Assembly (NCBI GenBank): GCA_963575745.1
Contig: CAUYUJ010017651.1
Span: 149,001-213,000 of the forward strand
Direction: 5' to 3'
Origin: Prorocentrum cordatum
Lineage: Eukaryota > Sar > Dinophyceae > Prorocentrales > Prorocentraceae
DNA length: 64,000 nucleotides
Shown in pieces: positions 20,924 to 32,180 of this stretch. The position numbers and the translations under genes were made by a program. The notes under the pieces are model-generated. The model saw nothing but the letters and a program-made list of their open reading frames with translations, was not told the DNA's origin and searched no databases. Every line of letters begins with the position of its first letter. Positions within the stretch are counted from its first letter, which is position 1.

Positions 20924-21908
20924 AATTCCGGAGCGCTGGAGAGCTAGTTGGCAAGAAAAATCTCGACGGAACTTTTGGTGACTTTTAGTCGGTTGAAAAT
21001 TTTGTTCTCGAAATTTGACTATTCGTTAGAGCTCTAGTATTGTTTCCCGTCATATTCGATATTATTTCCGCTCGCCGTCTTGATCTCAGCTCGATATCTT
21101 TTACTGCCAAAAAGCACGGTGGCGGGATGAGCCATCTTGATATGCGCTGACGGTTTTCTGAACATAACTCGAGCTTCAGGACAGCTACAGAGCTGGTAAA
21201 CACAGCTAATCGATTCAGAATGATCAGGCGCGTTCGCCCTTTAAATCCAGAGGTCTGAACTCGGTCTGCTAGCCGAGCTAGGTCCGGAAATCTATTCGTA
21301 TTATTCGAGTCATCTTCACAGACGCTCTCGGTTTTCTGTACTTAAATCAAGCTATAGGACAGCTACATAGCTGATACGTACAAAATATGATTCAGAATCA
21401 TCAGTGGCCGTTCTCTGTTGAGCCGAGAGCTCTGAACTCGGTCTGCTGCCCGATCTAGAATCGCGAAACTATTCGTATTGTTCGAGTCATCTTGAGAGAT
21501 GCTGTCGCTTCTCTTCTGCACTTAACTCGGGCTGGAGGGGGGCTGCATGGCTGGTAATCACTGGAATCGATTCGAAGACATCAGGCGCGTCCGCCTTTCG
21601 AATCCAGAGCTCCGAACTCTGTCTGCTTTTCGAACTAGGTGCGCGAAACTATTCGTACTGTTCGAGTCATCCTGAGAGGTGCTGTCGATTTACGCACGTA
21701 TCTCGGGCTGTAGGAGAGCTACAGAGCCCGCACAGAAGACAATCCAGAAGCATCGGGGGTGTTCGGCTGTTGCATCCGAGAGATCTGAAAGTGCTTGGGC
21801 TGAAAAATATTTTTTCTGTGTATTTCTTCTCGACATTATATGTTGTCAGGAAGCTCTACGAGTCCCCCGGCGGTAACAAAGGTTGACGGTTTACCGCCGG
21901 CGCCCAGT
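20924..21908 (+). repeat. Composite satellite array S15
   Basis: Leader has lost about 15 bp (AGCTCGATATCTTTTACTGCC); about four monomers and the CAATCCAGAAGCATCGGGGG terminal variant; stem-loop ends at 21908. Confidence 0.7.
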
Positions 21909-22805
21909 TCGGGCGCGGGGTGCAGCTAGTGACTCGTAGAGTTTCCCTAAGCTAGTTGCTGGAAGCTTAAGAGTAATTCCGGCGCTGGAGAGCTAGTTGG
22001 CTCGAAAAAAAAAGAACTGAACTTTTGACACTTTTAGTCGGTTGAAAATTTTGTTCTCGAAATTCAACAATTCGTTTGTGCTCTAGTGTTTTCCCGTGAT
22101 ATTCGATCTTACTCCCGCTCGCCATCTTGATCTCAGCTCGATCGGGTGGGTATAACTATCGAAAAGCGTCATGGCGGGATCGGCCGTTTCGAGTCATCTT
22201 GTTACGCGCTGTTGGTTTTCCCAAGATACCTCGAGCTTCAGGACAGCTACAGAGCTGGTAAGCACACCTCATCGTCTCAGAATGATCAGGCGCGTTCGGC
22301 TGTTCCAACCAGAGGTCTGAACTCGGTCTGCTAGCCGAGCCAGGTCCCCAAACCTATTCGTATTATTCGAATCATCTTGACAGGCGCCTCGGTTTCTTCT
22401 ACTTCACTCGAGCTATAGGACAGCTACAGGGCTGATAGTTACAGAAACCGATTCAGAATCATCAGTCGCGTTTGTCTGTCGAATCCAGAGCTCTGAACTC
22501 GGTCTGCTGCTCGATCCAGAATCGCGAAACTGTTCGTATTCTCCCAGTCATCTTGAGAGCTGCTGTCGGCTTTCTGCACTTAACTCGGGCTGTAGGGAGG
22601 CTGCAGGGCCGTTAATCACAGGAATCGATTCGGAGACATCAGACGCGTCCGCCTGTCGCATTCAGAGGTCTGAACTCGGTCTGATACTCGAGTTGGGCTG
22701 AAAAACTATTCGTTCTCTGCAATTTTTTTCGACATTATAGTTGTCAGGAAGCTCTACGAGTTCCTGGCGATAACAAAGGTTAACGGTTTACCGCCGGCGC
22801 CCAGT
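21909..22805 (+). repeat. F2/F1 fragments plus composite satellite array S16
   Basis: An F2 3' end (GGGGTGCAGCTAGT) and an F1 variant lead into a leader, then about four monomers. The stem-loop at 22762-22805 is decayed (left arm CTGGCGATAAC against ACCGCCGG), so pairing is weakened. Confidence 0.7.
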
Positions 22806-23141
22806 TGGCCGACCCGGCCCCGACGGACAATGTGCGAACTTTGGGTCGGTTGGACGAACTTCGTGAGAGATTTGAACATTTGTTTTGAGATCTGGTATTT
22901 TCCGCACCTGTAGTGGGTTATTTGGCGTCGCCAGTCGAATTGTCGGTCTGTAGGTGTAGTATTACTATTAATACACTTGGCGGAACCGTCCTTGGATAAA
23001 AACATAAAAACGTGATTTTTCGAGTTTTCTGGGATCTTCTTCCAGACTCTACCTGCATATGTGCCAAGCAGCGCCGTGCGAGAAAATAGCTCTACGAGGG
23101 CCTCGGCGGTAATCTGGTTGACGGTTTACCGCCGGTTCCAG
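22806..23141 (+). repeat. Family C element, copy 3
   Basis: Complete from TTGGCCGACCCGGCCCCGAC to the stem-loop and TTCCAGGT. The final bases are GGT instead of AGT, one of few exceptions to the AGT end. Confidence 0.6.
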
Positions 23142-24329
23142 GTTGCTGGAAGCTAAGAGTAATTCCGGGGCGCTGGAGAGCTAGTTGGCAAGAAAAATCT
23201 CGACGGACCTTTTGGTGACTTTTGGTCGGTTGAAAATTTTGTTCTCAAAATCTGGAACATTCGTTAGAGCTCTAGTATTTTTTCCCATGATATTCGATCT
23301 TATTCCCGCTCGCCATCTTGATCTCAGCTCGATCGGGTACCTTTTACTGCCAAAAAGCAGGCAGGCGGGATCGGCCGTAGTCATCTTGATACGCGCTGTC
23401 GGTTTTCTGAACATAACTCGAGCTCCAGGACAGCTACAGGGCCAGTAAGCACAGCTAATCGATGTAGAATGATCAGGCGCGTTCGCCAGTTGAACCCAGA
23501 GGCCTGAACGCGGTCTGCTAGCCGAGCTAGGTTCAAAAACCTATTCGTATTATCCGAGTCATCTTGACAGACACTCTCGGTATGTTGTGCTTAACTCGAG
23601 CTGTAGGGCAGCTACAGAGCTCATAGTCACAGAAATCGATTGGGAATCATCAGGCGCGTCCGTCTGTTGAATCGAGAGCTCTGAACTCGCCCTGCTGCCC
23701 GAGCTAGAATCGCGAAACTATTCGTATTGTTCGAATCATCTGAAGAGGTACTGTCGCTTTCTAAACTTAACTCGGGCTGTAGGGGGCTACAGTGCTGGTG
23801 GGAACAGCAATCGATTTGAAGACATCAGGCGCGTCCGCCTGTGGAAGCCAGAGCTCGGAACTCGGCCTGCTGCCTGAAATCGGTCCGCGAACCTGTTCGT
23901 ATTGTTCGAGTCATCCTGAAAGATGCTGTCGGTTTTCTGCACTTAACTCGGGCTGTAGGGGAGCTGCAGGGCTGGTAATCACAGGAATCGATTCGGAGAC
24001 ATCAGACGCGTCCGCCTGTCGCATTCAAAGGCCTGAACTCGGTCTGATACTCGAGCTGGATTTAGGAAACTATTCGTTTTGTTTGAGTTATCTTCAGAGG
24101 TGCTGTTGATTAGCGCACGTAACTCGGCCTGTAGCAGAGCTACAGAGCTCGTGCAGAAGACAATCCAGAAGCATCAGGGGGCGTTCGGCTGTTGCATCGA
24201 GAGGTCTGAAATCGCTTGGGCTGAAAAACTATTCGTTCTCTGCAATTTATTTTCTACATTATATAGTCAGGAAGCTCTACGAGTCCCCCGGCGGTAAGAA
24301 AGGTTGACGGTTTACCGCCGGCGCCCAGT
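23142..24329 (+). repeat. Composite satellite array S17 (subfamily IV)
   Basis: Close copy of S9, with the same extra terminal monomer variant; stem-loop ends at 24329. One leader-to-monomer junction has a small deletion (GGCCGTAGTCATCTTG). Confidence 0.75.
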
Positions 24330-25001
24330 TAGCGGACCCGACTCCGACGGACAATGTGCGAACTTTGGGTCGGTTGGACGAACTTTGTGTGAGATTTGAA
24401 CATTCGCTTTGAGAACCGGTTTTTTTCCCACCTGTAGTGGGTTCTCTCGCGTTCGTCAGTGAATTGTCAGGTCCGTAGGCGTAGTATTACTATCTAAATA
24501 CTTGACGGAACCGTCATTGGATAAAAATATAAACGCGTGATTTTTCGAGATTTTTGGGTCTTGCTGCAGACTCTCTCTGAATGTGCACTGGGAAGTGCCG
24601 TGCGAGATAAGAGCTCTACGAGGGCCCCGGCGGTAACCTGGTTGACGGTTTACCGCCGGTTCCCAGTTGGCCGACCCGGCCCCGACGGACAATGTGCGAA
24701 CTTTCGCTCGGTTGGAAAAACTTTCAGAGAGATTCGAACATTCATTTTGAGAACCGGTATTTTTCGCACCTTTAGTGGTTTATTTCGCGTTCGCCAATCA
24801 AATTCTCATGCCCGTAGGGACAGTATTGCTATCGAAACACTTGGCGGAATCGTTCTTCGATGAAAACATAAAACGCGATTTTTCGAGTGTTTGGGATCTT
24901 GCTCCAGAGTCTTCCTGCATATGTACCGAGGAGCAGTGCGAGAGAAGAGCTCTACGAGGACCCGGCGGTAACGTGATTGACGGTTTACCGCCGGTTCCAG
25001 T
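24330..25001 (+). repeat. Two tandem family C elements
   Basis: Copies at 24330-24667 and 24668-25001, each starting at a GGCCGACCCGGCC-type sequence (the first reads AGCGGACCCGACTCC) and ending in the stem-loop plus TTCC(C)AGT. The second has GTGATTGACGG in its loop. Confidence 0.6.
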
Positions 25002-25299
25002 TACTAGCTCTCCAGCGCCCCGGCCTCGGAACTGGCGCCGGCGGTGAACCGTCAACCTGGTCACCGCCGAGAACCCCGTAGAGCTCCTTTCACGCGTAAG
25101 AGTGCTGAGAGTCGAAAGAGAGAGCTCCTGGAAGCATTTCTCGAAGAAGGGAAAAATTGTTTTTCTTCGTGTCGAGATGAAGATGGTTCCTCCAAGTGTT
25201 TTGATAGTACTTCGTACAGCTCTTCGGCATCGATGAGCTAGAGGAATAACTCGTAGAGCTTCCCTCAGCAAGTTATTGCTGGAAGCTAAGAGTAATTCC
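25002..25299 (-). repeat. Inverted family E fragment, F2 and F1
   Basis: 25030-25205 is a reversed E 3' end: ACTGGCGCCGGCGGTGAACC, then TCACCGCC, then GTAGAGCTCCTTTCACGCG, then CGTGTCGAGATGAAGATGG. A plus-strand F2 follows (about 25208-25246), then an F1 (25247-25296). Confidence 0.55.
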
Positions 25300-26291
25300 G
25301 GCGCGCTGGAGAGCTAGTTGGCTTGGAAAATCTCGACGCAACTTTTGGTGACTTTTGCTCGGTTGAGAATTTTGTTCTCGAAATTTGAACATTCGTTAGA
25401 GCTCGAGTATTCTTTCCCGTGATATTCGATCCCATTCCCGCTCGCCATCTTGATCTCAGCTCGATCGGGTGAATATTACTATCGAAAAGCACTGTGGCGG
25501 GATCGGCTGTTTTGAGTCATCTTGATACGCACTGATGGTTTTTTTGAACATAACTCGAGCTTTAGGACAACTACAGAGCTGGTAAGAACAGCTAGTCGAT
25601 GTAGAATGATTAGGCGCGTTCGCCCGTTCAATCCAGAGGTCTGAACTCGGTCTGTTAGCCGAGCTAGGTCCGCAAATCTATTCGCATTATTCGAGTCATC
25701 TTGACAGAAACTCTCGGTTTTCTGTACTTAACTCGAGCTGTAGGACAGCTACAGAGCTGATATTTACAGAAACCGATTCAGAATCATCAGTTGCGTTTGT
25801 CTGGTGAATCCATAGCTCTCAACTCAGTCTGCTGCCCGATCTAGAATCGCGAAACTATTCGTATTGGTCGAGTCATCTTGAGAAGTGCTCTCGGTTTTCT
25901 TCACTCAACTCGCGCTGAGGGGGGCCGCAGTGCTGGTGGTCACAGGGATTAATTCGAAGACATCAGGCGCGTCCGCTTGTCGAATCCAGAGCTCGGAAAT
26001 TGGTCTGCTGCCCGAATTAGGTCTGCGAAACTACTGTATTGTTCGAGTCATCCTGAGAGGTGCTGTCGGTTTTCTGCCTTTAACTCGGGCTGTAGGGGGG
26101 CTGCAAGGCTGGTAATAACAGGAGTCGATTTGCAGACATCAGACGCGTCCGCCTGTTCAGAGGTCAAAAAATATTCACTATGAGTCGGAATGTTGGTAGG
26201 TGCTGTCGGTTTTCTCAACTTATTCGAGCTAGGAAGCTCTACGAGTCTCCCGGCGGTAACCAAGGTTGACGGTTTACCGCCGGCGCCCAGT
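25300..26291 (+). repeat. Composite satellite array S18 (subfamily VI)
   Basis: About four monomers with the TGATATTTACAGAAACCGATTC variant; the last monomer has lost a few bases near CGCCTGTTCAGAGG; stem-loop ends at 26291. Confidence 0.75.
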
Positions 26292-26652
26292 TCCGGCGCG
26301 GGGTGGAGCTAGTTGGCTAACCCGGCTCCGGCGGACAATGTGATGACCTGGGGTCGGTTTTTCGAAGATGGCGAGAGATTTTGAAATTCGTTTCGCAAAT
26401 TTGAATTTTTATTCTATGCAGTGAATCATGGCGCTATCGATGGTGCAATTCTCAGGGCCCTAGCTGCATTATTTCGATTAAAAGACTAGGGGGAACCACC
26501 ATTGTGTACGACCGAAAAAAAGATGTCTTTATGTTTGAAGCTAGTATGCAGAAGCTTTTTTCTGCTGTTATCTCGGCACGGACCTGGTCTATGTAGAGCT
26601 CTACGAGGGTCCCGGCTGTAACCTGGTTGACGGTTTACCGCCGGTTCCCAGT
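26292..26652 (+). repeat. F2 3' end plus family D element, copy 2
   Basis: Same body as 20247-20583 with scattered substitutions. The left arm of the stem-loop reads CCCGGCTGTAACC, one mismatch against an otherwise intact right arm. Confidence 0.6.
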
Positions 26653-27120
26653 AAAAGTGCCTACAGAGCTCATACTAAGACAGAGAGGCCTTGATAGTCG
26701 TTCACAGGTGCGACAAATCTGCTTTCTTAAAATGAATTGTCAAATATCTTTCAAAACATTGCAAAACCACCCAAAAGTTGTCACTAGCGCCGGCGGTGAA
26801 CCGTCAACCTGGTCACCTCCGGGAACCTCGTAGAGCTCCTTACAGGCGTAAGCGTGATCAGAGTCGAAAGAGAGAGTCTCTGGAAGCATTTTCCGAAAAA
26901 GCGAAATTGATTTTTTTCGTGTGGACATAAAGATGGTTCCCCCAAGTGTTTTGATAGTAAAAGTGCGCGTACAGAGCTCATACTAAGACAGAGAGGCCCT
27001 CATAGTCGTTTACGGGTGCGAAAAATCTGCTTTCTCAAAATGAATTGTCAAATATCTTTCAAAAAATTGCAAAACCACCCAAAAGTTACCACTTTGTCCT
27101 TTCTGGCCGGGTCGACCGAC
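26653..27120 (-). repeat. Two inverted family E elements, the first truncated
   Basis: 26653-26783 is a reversed E 5' part (from AAAAGTGCCTACAGAGC to ACCCAAAAGTTGTCAC). 26784-27120 is a full reversed E: stem-loop of the GGTGA/TTCAC type, body, then TTTCTGGCCGGGTCGACC. On the minus strand the second E lies upstream of the first. Confidence 0.55.
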
Positions 27121-27180
27121 TAGCTCCACCCCGCGCCGGAATTCCTCTAGCTCATCGATGACGAAGAGCTCTACGAGGTA
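27121..27180 (-). repeat. Inverted F2 microelement
   Basis: ACTAGCTCCACCCCGCGCC, then AATTCCTCTAGCTC and GAGCTCTACGAGGT, the exact reverse of the plus-strand F2. The loop reads ATCGATGACGAA. Confidence 0.6.
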
Positions 27181-27197
27181 CTAGGTAGCTTCCAAAA

Positions 27198-27492
27198 CCC
27201 GGAGAGCAAAGAGAACACACACCGGAAATCTGTCCTGCCGGACCTTCGGACGCTCTCGTGAAGCGCTACTGGGGCTCTGGGGGGTTCCACCGCAGCGCTT
27301 CTGAAGCGCTGCCAGGTAGGCCTCCACGCGTGCCTGCACGCGTGCAGGCACCCGTGGAAGCTTTCCGGAAGCTCTCCGACGTTTTACAGCTCCCTCCGGG
27401 GATTCTGGACCGGCGGAGATGGGCTGCTGTCGGGCACCACCACCGTCCGGCTTCTAATCTTAAGCCCTCTAGCTCTCAGAGAGCTCTCCGGG
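27198..27492 (-). mobile_element. Family B element, copy 2
   Basis: Complete: CCCGGAGAGC at 27198 and GCTCTCCGGG at 27483-27492, with AA on the outer side of both ends. Body reversed relative to copy 1. The central palindrome near 27318-27352 has one mismatch. Confidence 0.65.
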
Positions 27493-27675
27493 AACTTTGT
27501 CCTCGCTGGCCGGGTCGACCAACTAGCTCCACCCCGCGCCGGAATTCCTTTAGCTCATCGATGCCGAAGAGCTCTACGAGGTATTACTCTTAAGCTTCCA
27601 GCAATAACTAGCTAAGGGAAGCTCTACGAGTTACTTGCTAAGAAAGCTCTACGAGTTACTTGGTGGCGTCCACAA
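27493..27675 (-). repeat. Inverted F2 and F1 pieces
   Basis: Reversed F2 at about 27514-27576, then reversed F1 (27577-27635, loop TAACTAGCTAAG) and an F1 half. This is the mirror image of the cluster that precedes plus-strand arrays. Confidence 0.55.
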
Positions 27676-27971
27676 TCCGGAGAGCAAAGGGCACACACAC
27701 CAGAAAGCTCTCCTGGCGAGCGTTCAAAGGCTTTCGGAAAGCTCTTCGGGTACTCTGGGGAGCTCCCCTGCAGCGCTGCTAGAAACGCTTCCATGCGTAC
27801 CTGCACGCGTGCAGGCACGCGTGGAAGCTTGCCGGAAGCTCTCCCGGACACGTTGCCGGCTCAGGCGAGCTGCTGCGAGGATCGTGGAGCGGCGGGGATG
27901 GGCTGCTGGCGGGCACCACCACCGTCCTGCTTCTAATCTTAAACCCTCTGGCTCTCAGCGAGCTCTCCAGG
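27676..27971 (-). mobile_element. Family B element, copy 3
   Basis: Termini TCCGGAGAGC (27676) and GCTCTCCAGG (27962-27971), each with one change from the perfect repeat. Central palindrome near 27790-27825. Confidence 0.55.
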
Positions 27972-28248
27972 AATCTCCCCGGCGGACTGTCGGACGCTCT
28001 CGTGAAGCGCTACTGGGGCTCAGGGGGGTTCTCCCGCAGCGCTTCTGAAGCGCTGCCAGGAAGACTTCAACGCGTGCCTGCACGCGTGCAGGCACGCGTG
28101 GAAGCTTGCCGGAAGCTCCCCCGGACCCGCTGCGAGGTTTTACAGGTCGCTGCGGGGATTCTGGACCGGCGAAGATGGGCTGCTGGCGGGCACCACCACC
28201 GTCCGGCTTCTAATCTTAAGCCCTCTAGCTCTCAGAGAGCTCTCCGGG
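27972..28248 (-). mobile_element. Family B element, copy 4, one end lost
   Basis: Joined directly to copy 3 without its own CCCGGAGAGC end; the other end is GCTCTCCGGG at 28239-28248. Carries a 28-bp perfect palindrome at 28071-28098 and a palindrome GCAGCGCTTC-T-GAAGCGCTGC at 28036-28056. Confidence 0.55.
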
Positions 28249-28253
28249 AAAAA

Positions 28254-28527
28254 CCCGGAGAGCGAAGAGACCCTTCGGGAACGGGAGATCTTTCCTGGAG
28301 GGCCCTGGGAAGCTCCCCTGCAGCGCTGCTGAAGCGCTGCCAGAAACGCTTCCATGCGTGTCTGCACGCGTGCAGGCACGCGTGGAAGCTTGCCGGGAGC
28401 TCTCCCGGACCAGCTGCCGGCTCAAACGAACCCCTGCGAGGCCTGTGGACCGCCGTGGAGGAGCTCCTGGCGGGCACCGCCACCGTCCGTCTTCTAATCT
28501 TAAACCCTTTAGCTCTCAGCGAGCTCA
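28254..28527 (-). mobile_element. Family B element, copy 5, one end truncated
   Basis: Begins with CCCGGAGAGC at 28254, separated from copy 4 by only AAAAA. The far end stops at GCGAGCTC (28527), where a reversed family E begins. The frames crossing this region on both strands (28002-28562, 28232-28660) are Arg/Ala/Pro-rich shadows of the palindromic GC-rich repeat. Confidence 0.55.
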
Positions 28528-29035
28528 AAACCAACCCAGAATTGTCATGGCGCCGGCGGTGAACCGTCAACCTGGTCACCGCCGGGAACCTCGTAGAGCT
28601 TCTTTCACGCGTAAGAGTGCTCAGTGTCGAAAGAGAGAGCTTCTGGAAGCATTTCTCCAAAAAGAGAAAAATTGATTTTTTCCGTGTCGGAATGAAGATG
28701 GTTCCCCCAAGTATTTCGATAGTAAAAGTGCGCCTACAGAGCTCATATTAAGACAGAGAGGCACTTATAGTCGTTTACAGGTGCGAAAAATCTGCTTTCT
28801 CAAAATGAATTGTCGAATATCTGTCAAATCTTCGCAAAACCACCCAAAAGTTACCACTTTGTCCTTTCTGGCCGGGTCGGCCAACTAGCTCCACCCCGCG
28901 CCGGAATTCCTCTAGCTCATCGTTGCCGAAGAGCTCTACGAGGTACATTGTCCCTTTTCATCGGGTCGGCCAACTAGCTCCACCCCGCGCCGGAAGTCCT
29001 CTAGCTCATCGATGCCGAAGAGCTCTACGAGGTAT
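28528..29035 (-). repeat. Inverted family E element and two inverted F2 copies
   Basis: The E stem-loop is of the GGTGA/TTCAC type at 28548-28592; the body runs to about 28885. Two reversed F2 copies (about 28886-28945 and 28979-29035) flank a short repeat of the CGGGTCGGCCAACTAG start. Confidence 0.55.
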
Positions 29036-29265
29036 TAGAAGCCGGATGGTAGTGGTGCCCGCCAGAAGCCCATCTCCGCCGCTCCAGAATCCTCGCAGCA
29101 GTTTGTTTGAGGTCGCAGCGGGTCCGGGGGCGCTTCCGGCACGCGATCACGCGTGCCTGCGCGCGTGCAGGCACGCGTGGAAGCGTTCTTGGCAGCGCTT
29201 TCGAAGCGCTTCAGGGGAGCCCCCCGCACATATCCAGGGAAGATTTCCCTTGTCCGGGGGTCTTA
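29036..29265 (+). mobile_element. Family B element, copy 6, 5' truncated
   Basis: Starts at ATTAGAAGCCGG inside the element; the 3' end is decayed (TTGTCCGGGGGTC). It is in opposite orientation to copies 2-5. Palindromic core near 29147-29183. Confidence 0.5.
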
Positions 29266-30388
29266 ACTCGTAGAGCTCCCCTTAGCAAGTTATTGCTGGA
29301 AGCTTAAGAGTAACTCCGGGGCGCTGGAGAGCTAGTTGGCAAGAAAAATCTCGACGGACATTTTGGGCAATTTTGGTCGGTTGATAATTATGTTCTCAAA
29401 ATTCAACATTTCGTTAGAGCTCTAGTATTTGTTCCCGTGATATTCGATGTCATTCCCGCTCGCCATCTTGATCTCAGCTCGATCGCGTACCTTTTACTGC
29501 CAAAAAGCGCCCAGGCGGGATCGACCATTTCGAGTCATCTTGATACGCGCTGTCGGTTTTCTCAAGATAACTCGAGCTTCAGGACAGCTGCAGAGCTGGT
29601 AAGTACAGCTAATCGATTCAGAATGATCAGGCGCGTTCGCCTGTCGAACCCAGAGGTCTGAACTCGGTCTGCTAGCCGAGCTAGGTCCGCAAATCTATTC
29701 GTATTATTCGAGTCATCTTGACAGACGCTTTCGGTTTTCTGTATTTAACTCGAGCTACAGGACAGCTACAGAGCTGATACGTACAGAAGCGGATTCAGAA
29801 TCATCAGTGGTCGTTCTCTGTTGATTCCAGAGCTCTGAACTCGGTCTGCTGCCTGATCTAGAATCGCGATTCGTATTGTTCGAGTCATCTTGAGAGATGC
29901 TGTCGGTTCTCTGCACTTAACTCGGGCTGTAGGGGGGCTGCATGGCTGGTAATCACTGGAATCGATTCGGAGACATCAGGCGCGTCCGCCTTCCGAATCC
30001 AGAGCTCCGAACTCTGTCTGCTGCCCCAACTAGGTCCGCGAAACTATTCGTATTGTTCGAGTCATCCTGAGAGGTGCTGTCGGTTTCCTGCACTTAACTC
30101 GGACTGTAGGGGGGGCTGCAGGGCAGATAATCACAGGAATCGATTCAGAGACATCAGACGCGTCCGCCTGTCGCGTACAGAGGTCTGAACTCGGTCTGAT
30201 ACTCGAGCTAGGTTTGCCAAACTATTCGTATCGTTCGAGTCATCTTGAGAGGTGCTGTCGATTTACCCACGTAGCTCGGGCTGTAGGAGAACTACAGAGC
30301 TCGTACAGAAGACAATCCAGAAGCATCGGGGGCGTTCGGCTGTTGTATCCGAGAGGTCTGAAATTGCCTGGGCTGAACAACTATTTTT
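29266..30388 (+). repeat. F1 plus composite satellite array S19, left part
   Basis: F1 at 29270-29315, leader, about five and a half monomers and the CAATCCAGAAGCATCGGGGG variant, ending at GGGCTGAACAACTATTTTT where foreign sequence begins. Its tail resumes at about 32086. Confidence 0.75.
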
Positions 30389-30553
30389 CCCAACCCTCCT
30401 GCGTTGGGTTCTCGTTTTGAATAGAGCACTGTGGTCTCCACTTCTCCCGCTCCCTCTCCTCCTCTCTTCGTTCCTGCTCTCCTCTCTTGCTTCCCTTCTC
30501 CTCCTCCCTTTGCTCCTCCTCTTGTCTCTTGCCTTTTACGTCATCTCTGGGGG

Positions 30554-31340
30554 TCTGCGATCTGCGGAACTGTCACCACTTTCGAGGGCTGCTGGTGGGT
30601 CCAGCGGAGTGAGGCACCACGGGGATTCAGATTAGACCTCGCCATCCCTGGGGGGGGGCTGCGATCTGTGAAACTGTCGCCACTTTCGAGGGCTGCTGGT
30701 GGGTCCAGCGGAGTGAGGCACCACGGGGACTCAGATTAGACCTCGCCATCTCTGGGGGGGGGCTGCGATCTGTGAAACTGTCGCCACTTTCGAGGGCTGC
30801 TGGTGGGTCCAGCGGAGTGAGGCACCACGGGGACTCAGATTAGACCTCGCCATCTCTGGGGGGCTGCGATCTGTGAAACTGTCGCCACTTTCGAGGGCTG
30901 CTGGTGGGTCCAGCGGAGTGAGGCACCACGGGGACTCAGATTAGACCTCGCCATCTCTGGGGGGCTGCGATCTGTGAAACTGTCGCCACTTTCGAGGGCT
31001 GCTGGTGGGTCCAGCGGAGTGAGGCACCACGGGGACTCAGATTAGACCTCGCCATCTCTGGGGGGCTGCGATCTGTGAAACTGTCGCCACTTTCGAGGGC
31101 TGCTGGTGGGTCCAGCGGAGTGAGGCACCACGGGGACTCAGATTAGACCTCGCCATCTCTGGGGGGCTGCGATCTGTGAAACTGTCGCCACTTTCGAGGG
31201 CTGCTGGTGGGTGGTCCAGCGGAGTGAGGCACCACGGGGACTCAGATTAGACCTCGCCATCTCTGGGGGGTTGCGATCTGTGAAATTGTCGCCACTTTCG
31301 AGGGCTGCTGGTGGGTGGCCAGCGGAGTGAGGCACCCAGA
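30554..31340 (+). repeat. Tandem array of a 101-105 bp repeat, about 8 copies
   Basis: Copies start with GCGATCTG at 30556, 30661, 30765, 30866, 30967, 31068, 31169 and 31273. Core motifs are AACTGTCGCCACTTTCGAGG, CTGCTGGTGGGTCCAGCGG and CACGGGGACTCAGATTAGAC. Middle copies are identical or nearly so, differing in the length of a G run (6 to 9); the outer copies are diverged, the usual picture of unequal exchange. The last copy is truncated after GAGTGAGGCACC. Confidence 0.9.
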
Positions 31341-32062
31341 TTCCTGACCACGAGCAATGCTCGCGTGCCCTTGCTCTGCGGTTCGTGCCATCGCTACCGT
31401 CCTTCGAGGTTGCCCATCGGGCCCTCTAACAAATATATTCACGCATACTGTCGGCCTGCAGCGCCGTACTGGTGGCTGAAGAAAGGCGCCTGCTCCGCGG
31501 TCTTAGCAGCGCGCGGGGCCGAGGCGTAATTGCCGACGCGCGTAAGCTTGCGCCTTCGCTAACCGCGCTTCCAAGTTGCCTGTCAGGCGCTCTATAACCA
31601 CAGCCACCGCGGCATCGCGGAATTGGATTTCTGCTGAAAGAGTTCGAGCTACGCCTCGCTCGTTCCTTGCACTCTAAACAAGTTTTAACATATGGAACTC
31701 TGCGACGAGATGGCGCAGGCAGCGCTGCGGGTTTAGCTCGCACTTGAAACACGCGGCAGTCTTCTGTCTCCTCCCGCCACTTTCATCGTCGTCCTATTCC
31801 CCGCCTCACCTTCTCCATGCATGCTGCTGCTTCCGCGATGGCCTTTCGCCCCCCCCGCCCTCCAGTCCATCCCTCTCCTACCCCTCGTTCCCGTACCCGT
31901 TCTTCTTCGATCCTGGGGCCTCAAGCCTCGTTCTTTCGATCGTCGTCCTGTGAATCGTGCGACGCATGCGCACCCCATGTAGCTTGCACAGCAAATCGCC
32001 GCGTCTACACTGTCGTTGTTCCTGCTAATGTTGGCATAGTCCTCTTGCCATTCGATGCACGT
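31341..32062. other. Low-copy GC-rich interior of the insertion
   Basis: No repeat of the neighbouring families and no recognisable gene. The minus-strand frame 31426-31752 and plus frame 31817-32158 are Arg/Ser-rich and show no known domain. A pyrimidine-rich stretch lies near 31750-31910. Confidence 0.4.
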
Positions 32063-32085
32063 GGGTTGGGTACGTCGCAGGGTAA

Positions 32086-32180
32086 TTTCTGTGTATTTTT
32101 TTCGACATTAAATGTTGTCAGGAAGCTCTACGAGTCCCCCGGCGGTAACAAAGGTTGACGGTTTACCGCCGGCGCCCAGT
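32086..32180 (+). repeat. Satellite array S19, 3' tail
   Basis: TTTCTGTGTATTTTTTTCGAC, then GTTGTCAGGAAGCTCTACGAG and an intact stem-loop ending CGCCCAGT at 32180. Continues the array interrupted at 30388. Confidence 0.75.

Larger units (their letters stand above)
30389..32085. mobile_element. 1.7-kb insertion splitting satellite S19
   Basis: Uninterrupted arrays (for example near 21795-21860) read GGGCTGAAAAATATTTTTTC then TGTGTATTTCTTC. Here those halves are about 1.7 kb apart. The insert starts with CCCAACCC (30389-30396) and has GGGTTGGG at 32063-32070, a possible 8-bp inverted terminus. It contains a pyrimidine-rich stretch (30430-30540), the 101-bp tandem array and about 740 bp of unique GC-rich DNA. 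No transposase was recognised, so it is a non-autonomous element or a captured segment. Confidence 0.5.

Noticed and set aside
30389-32070. Calling the 1.7-kb insert a definite DNA transposon
   Set aside because: The inverted ends are only 8 bp, no target-site duplication was found and there is no transposase frame.
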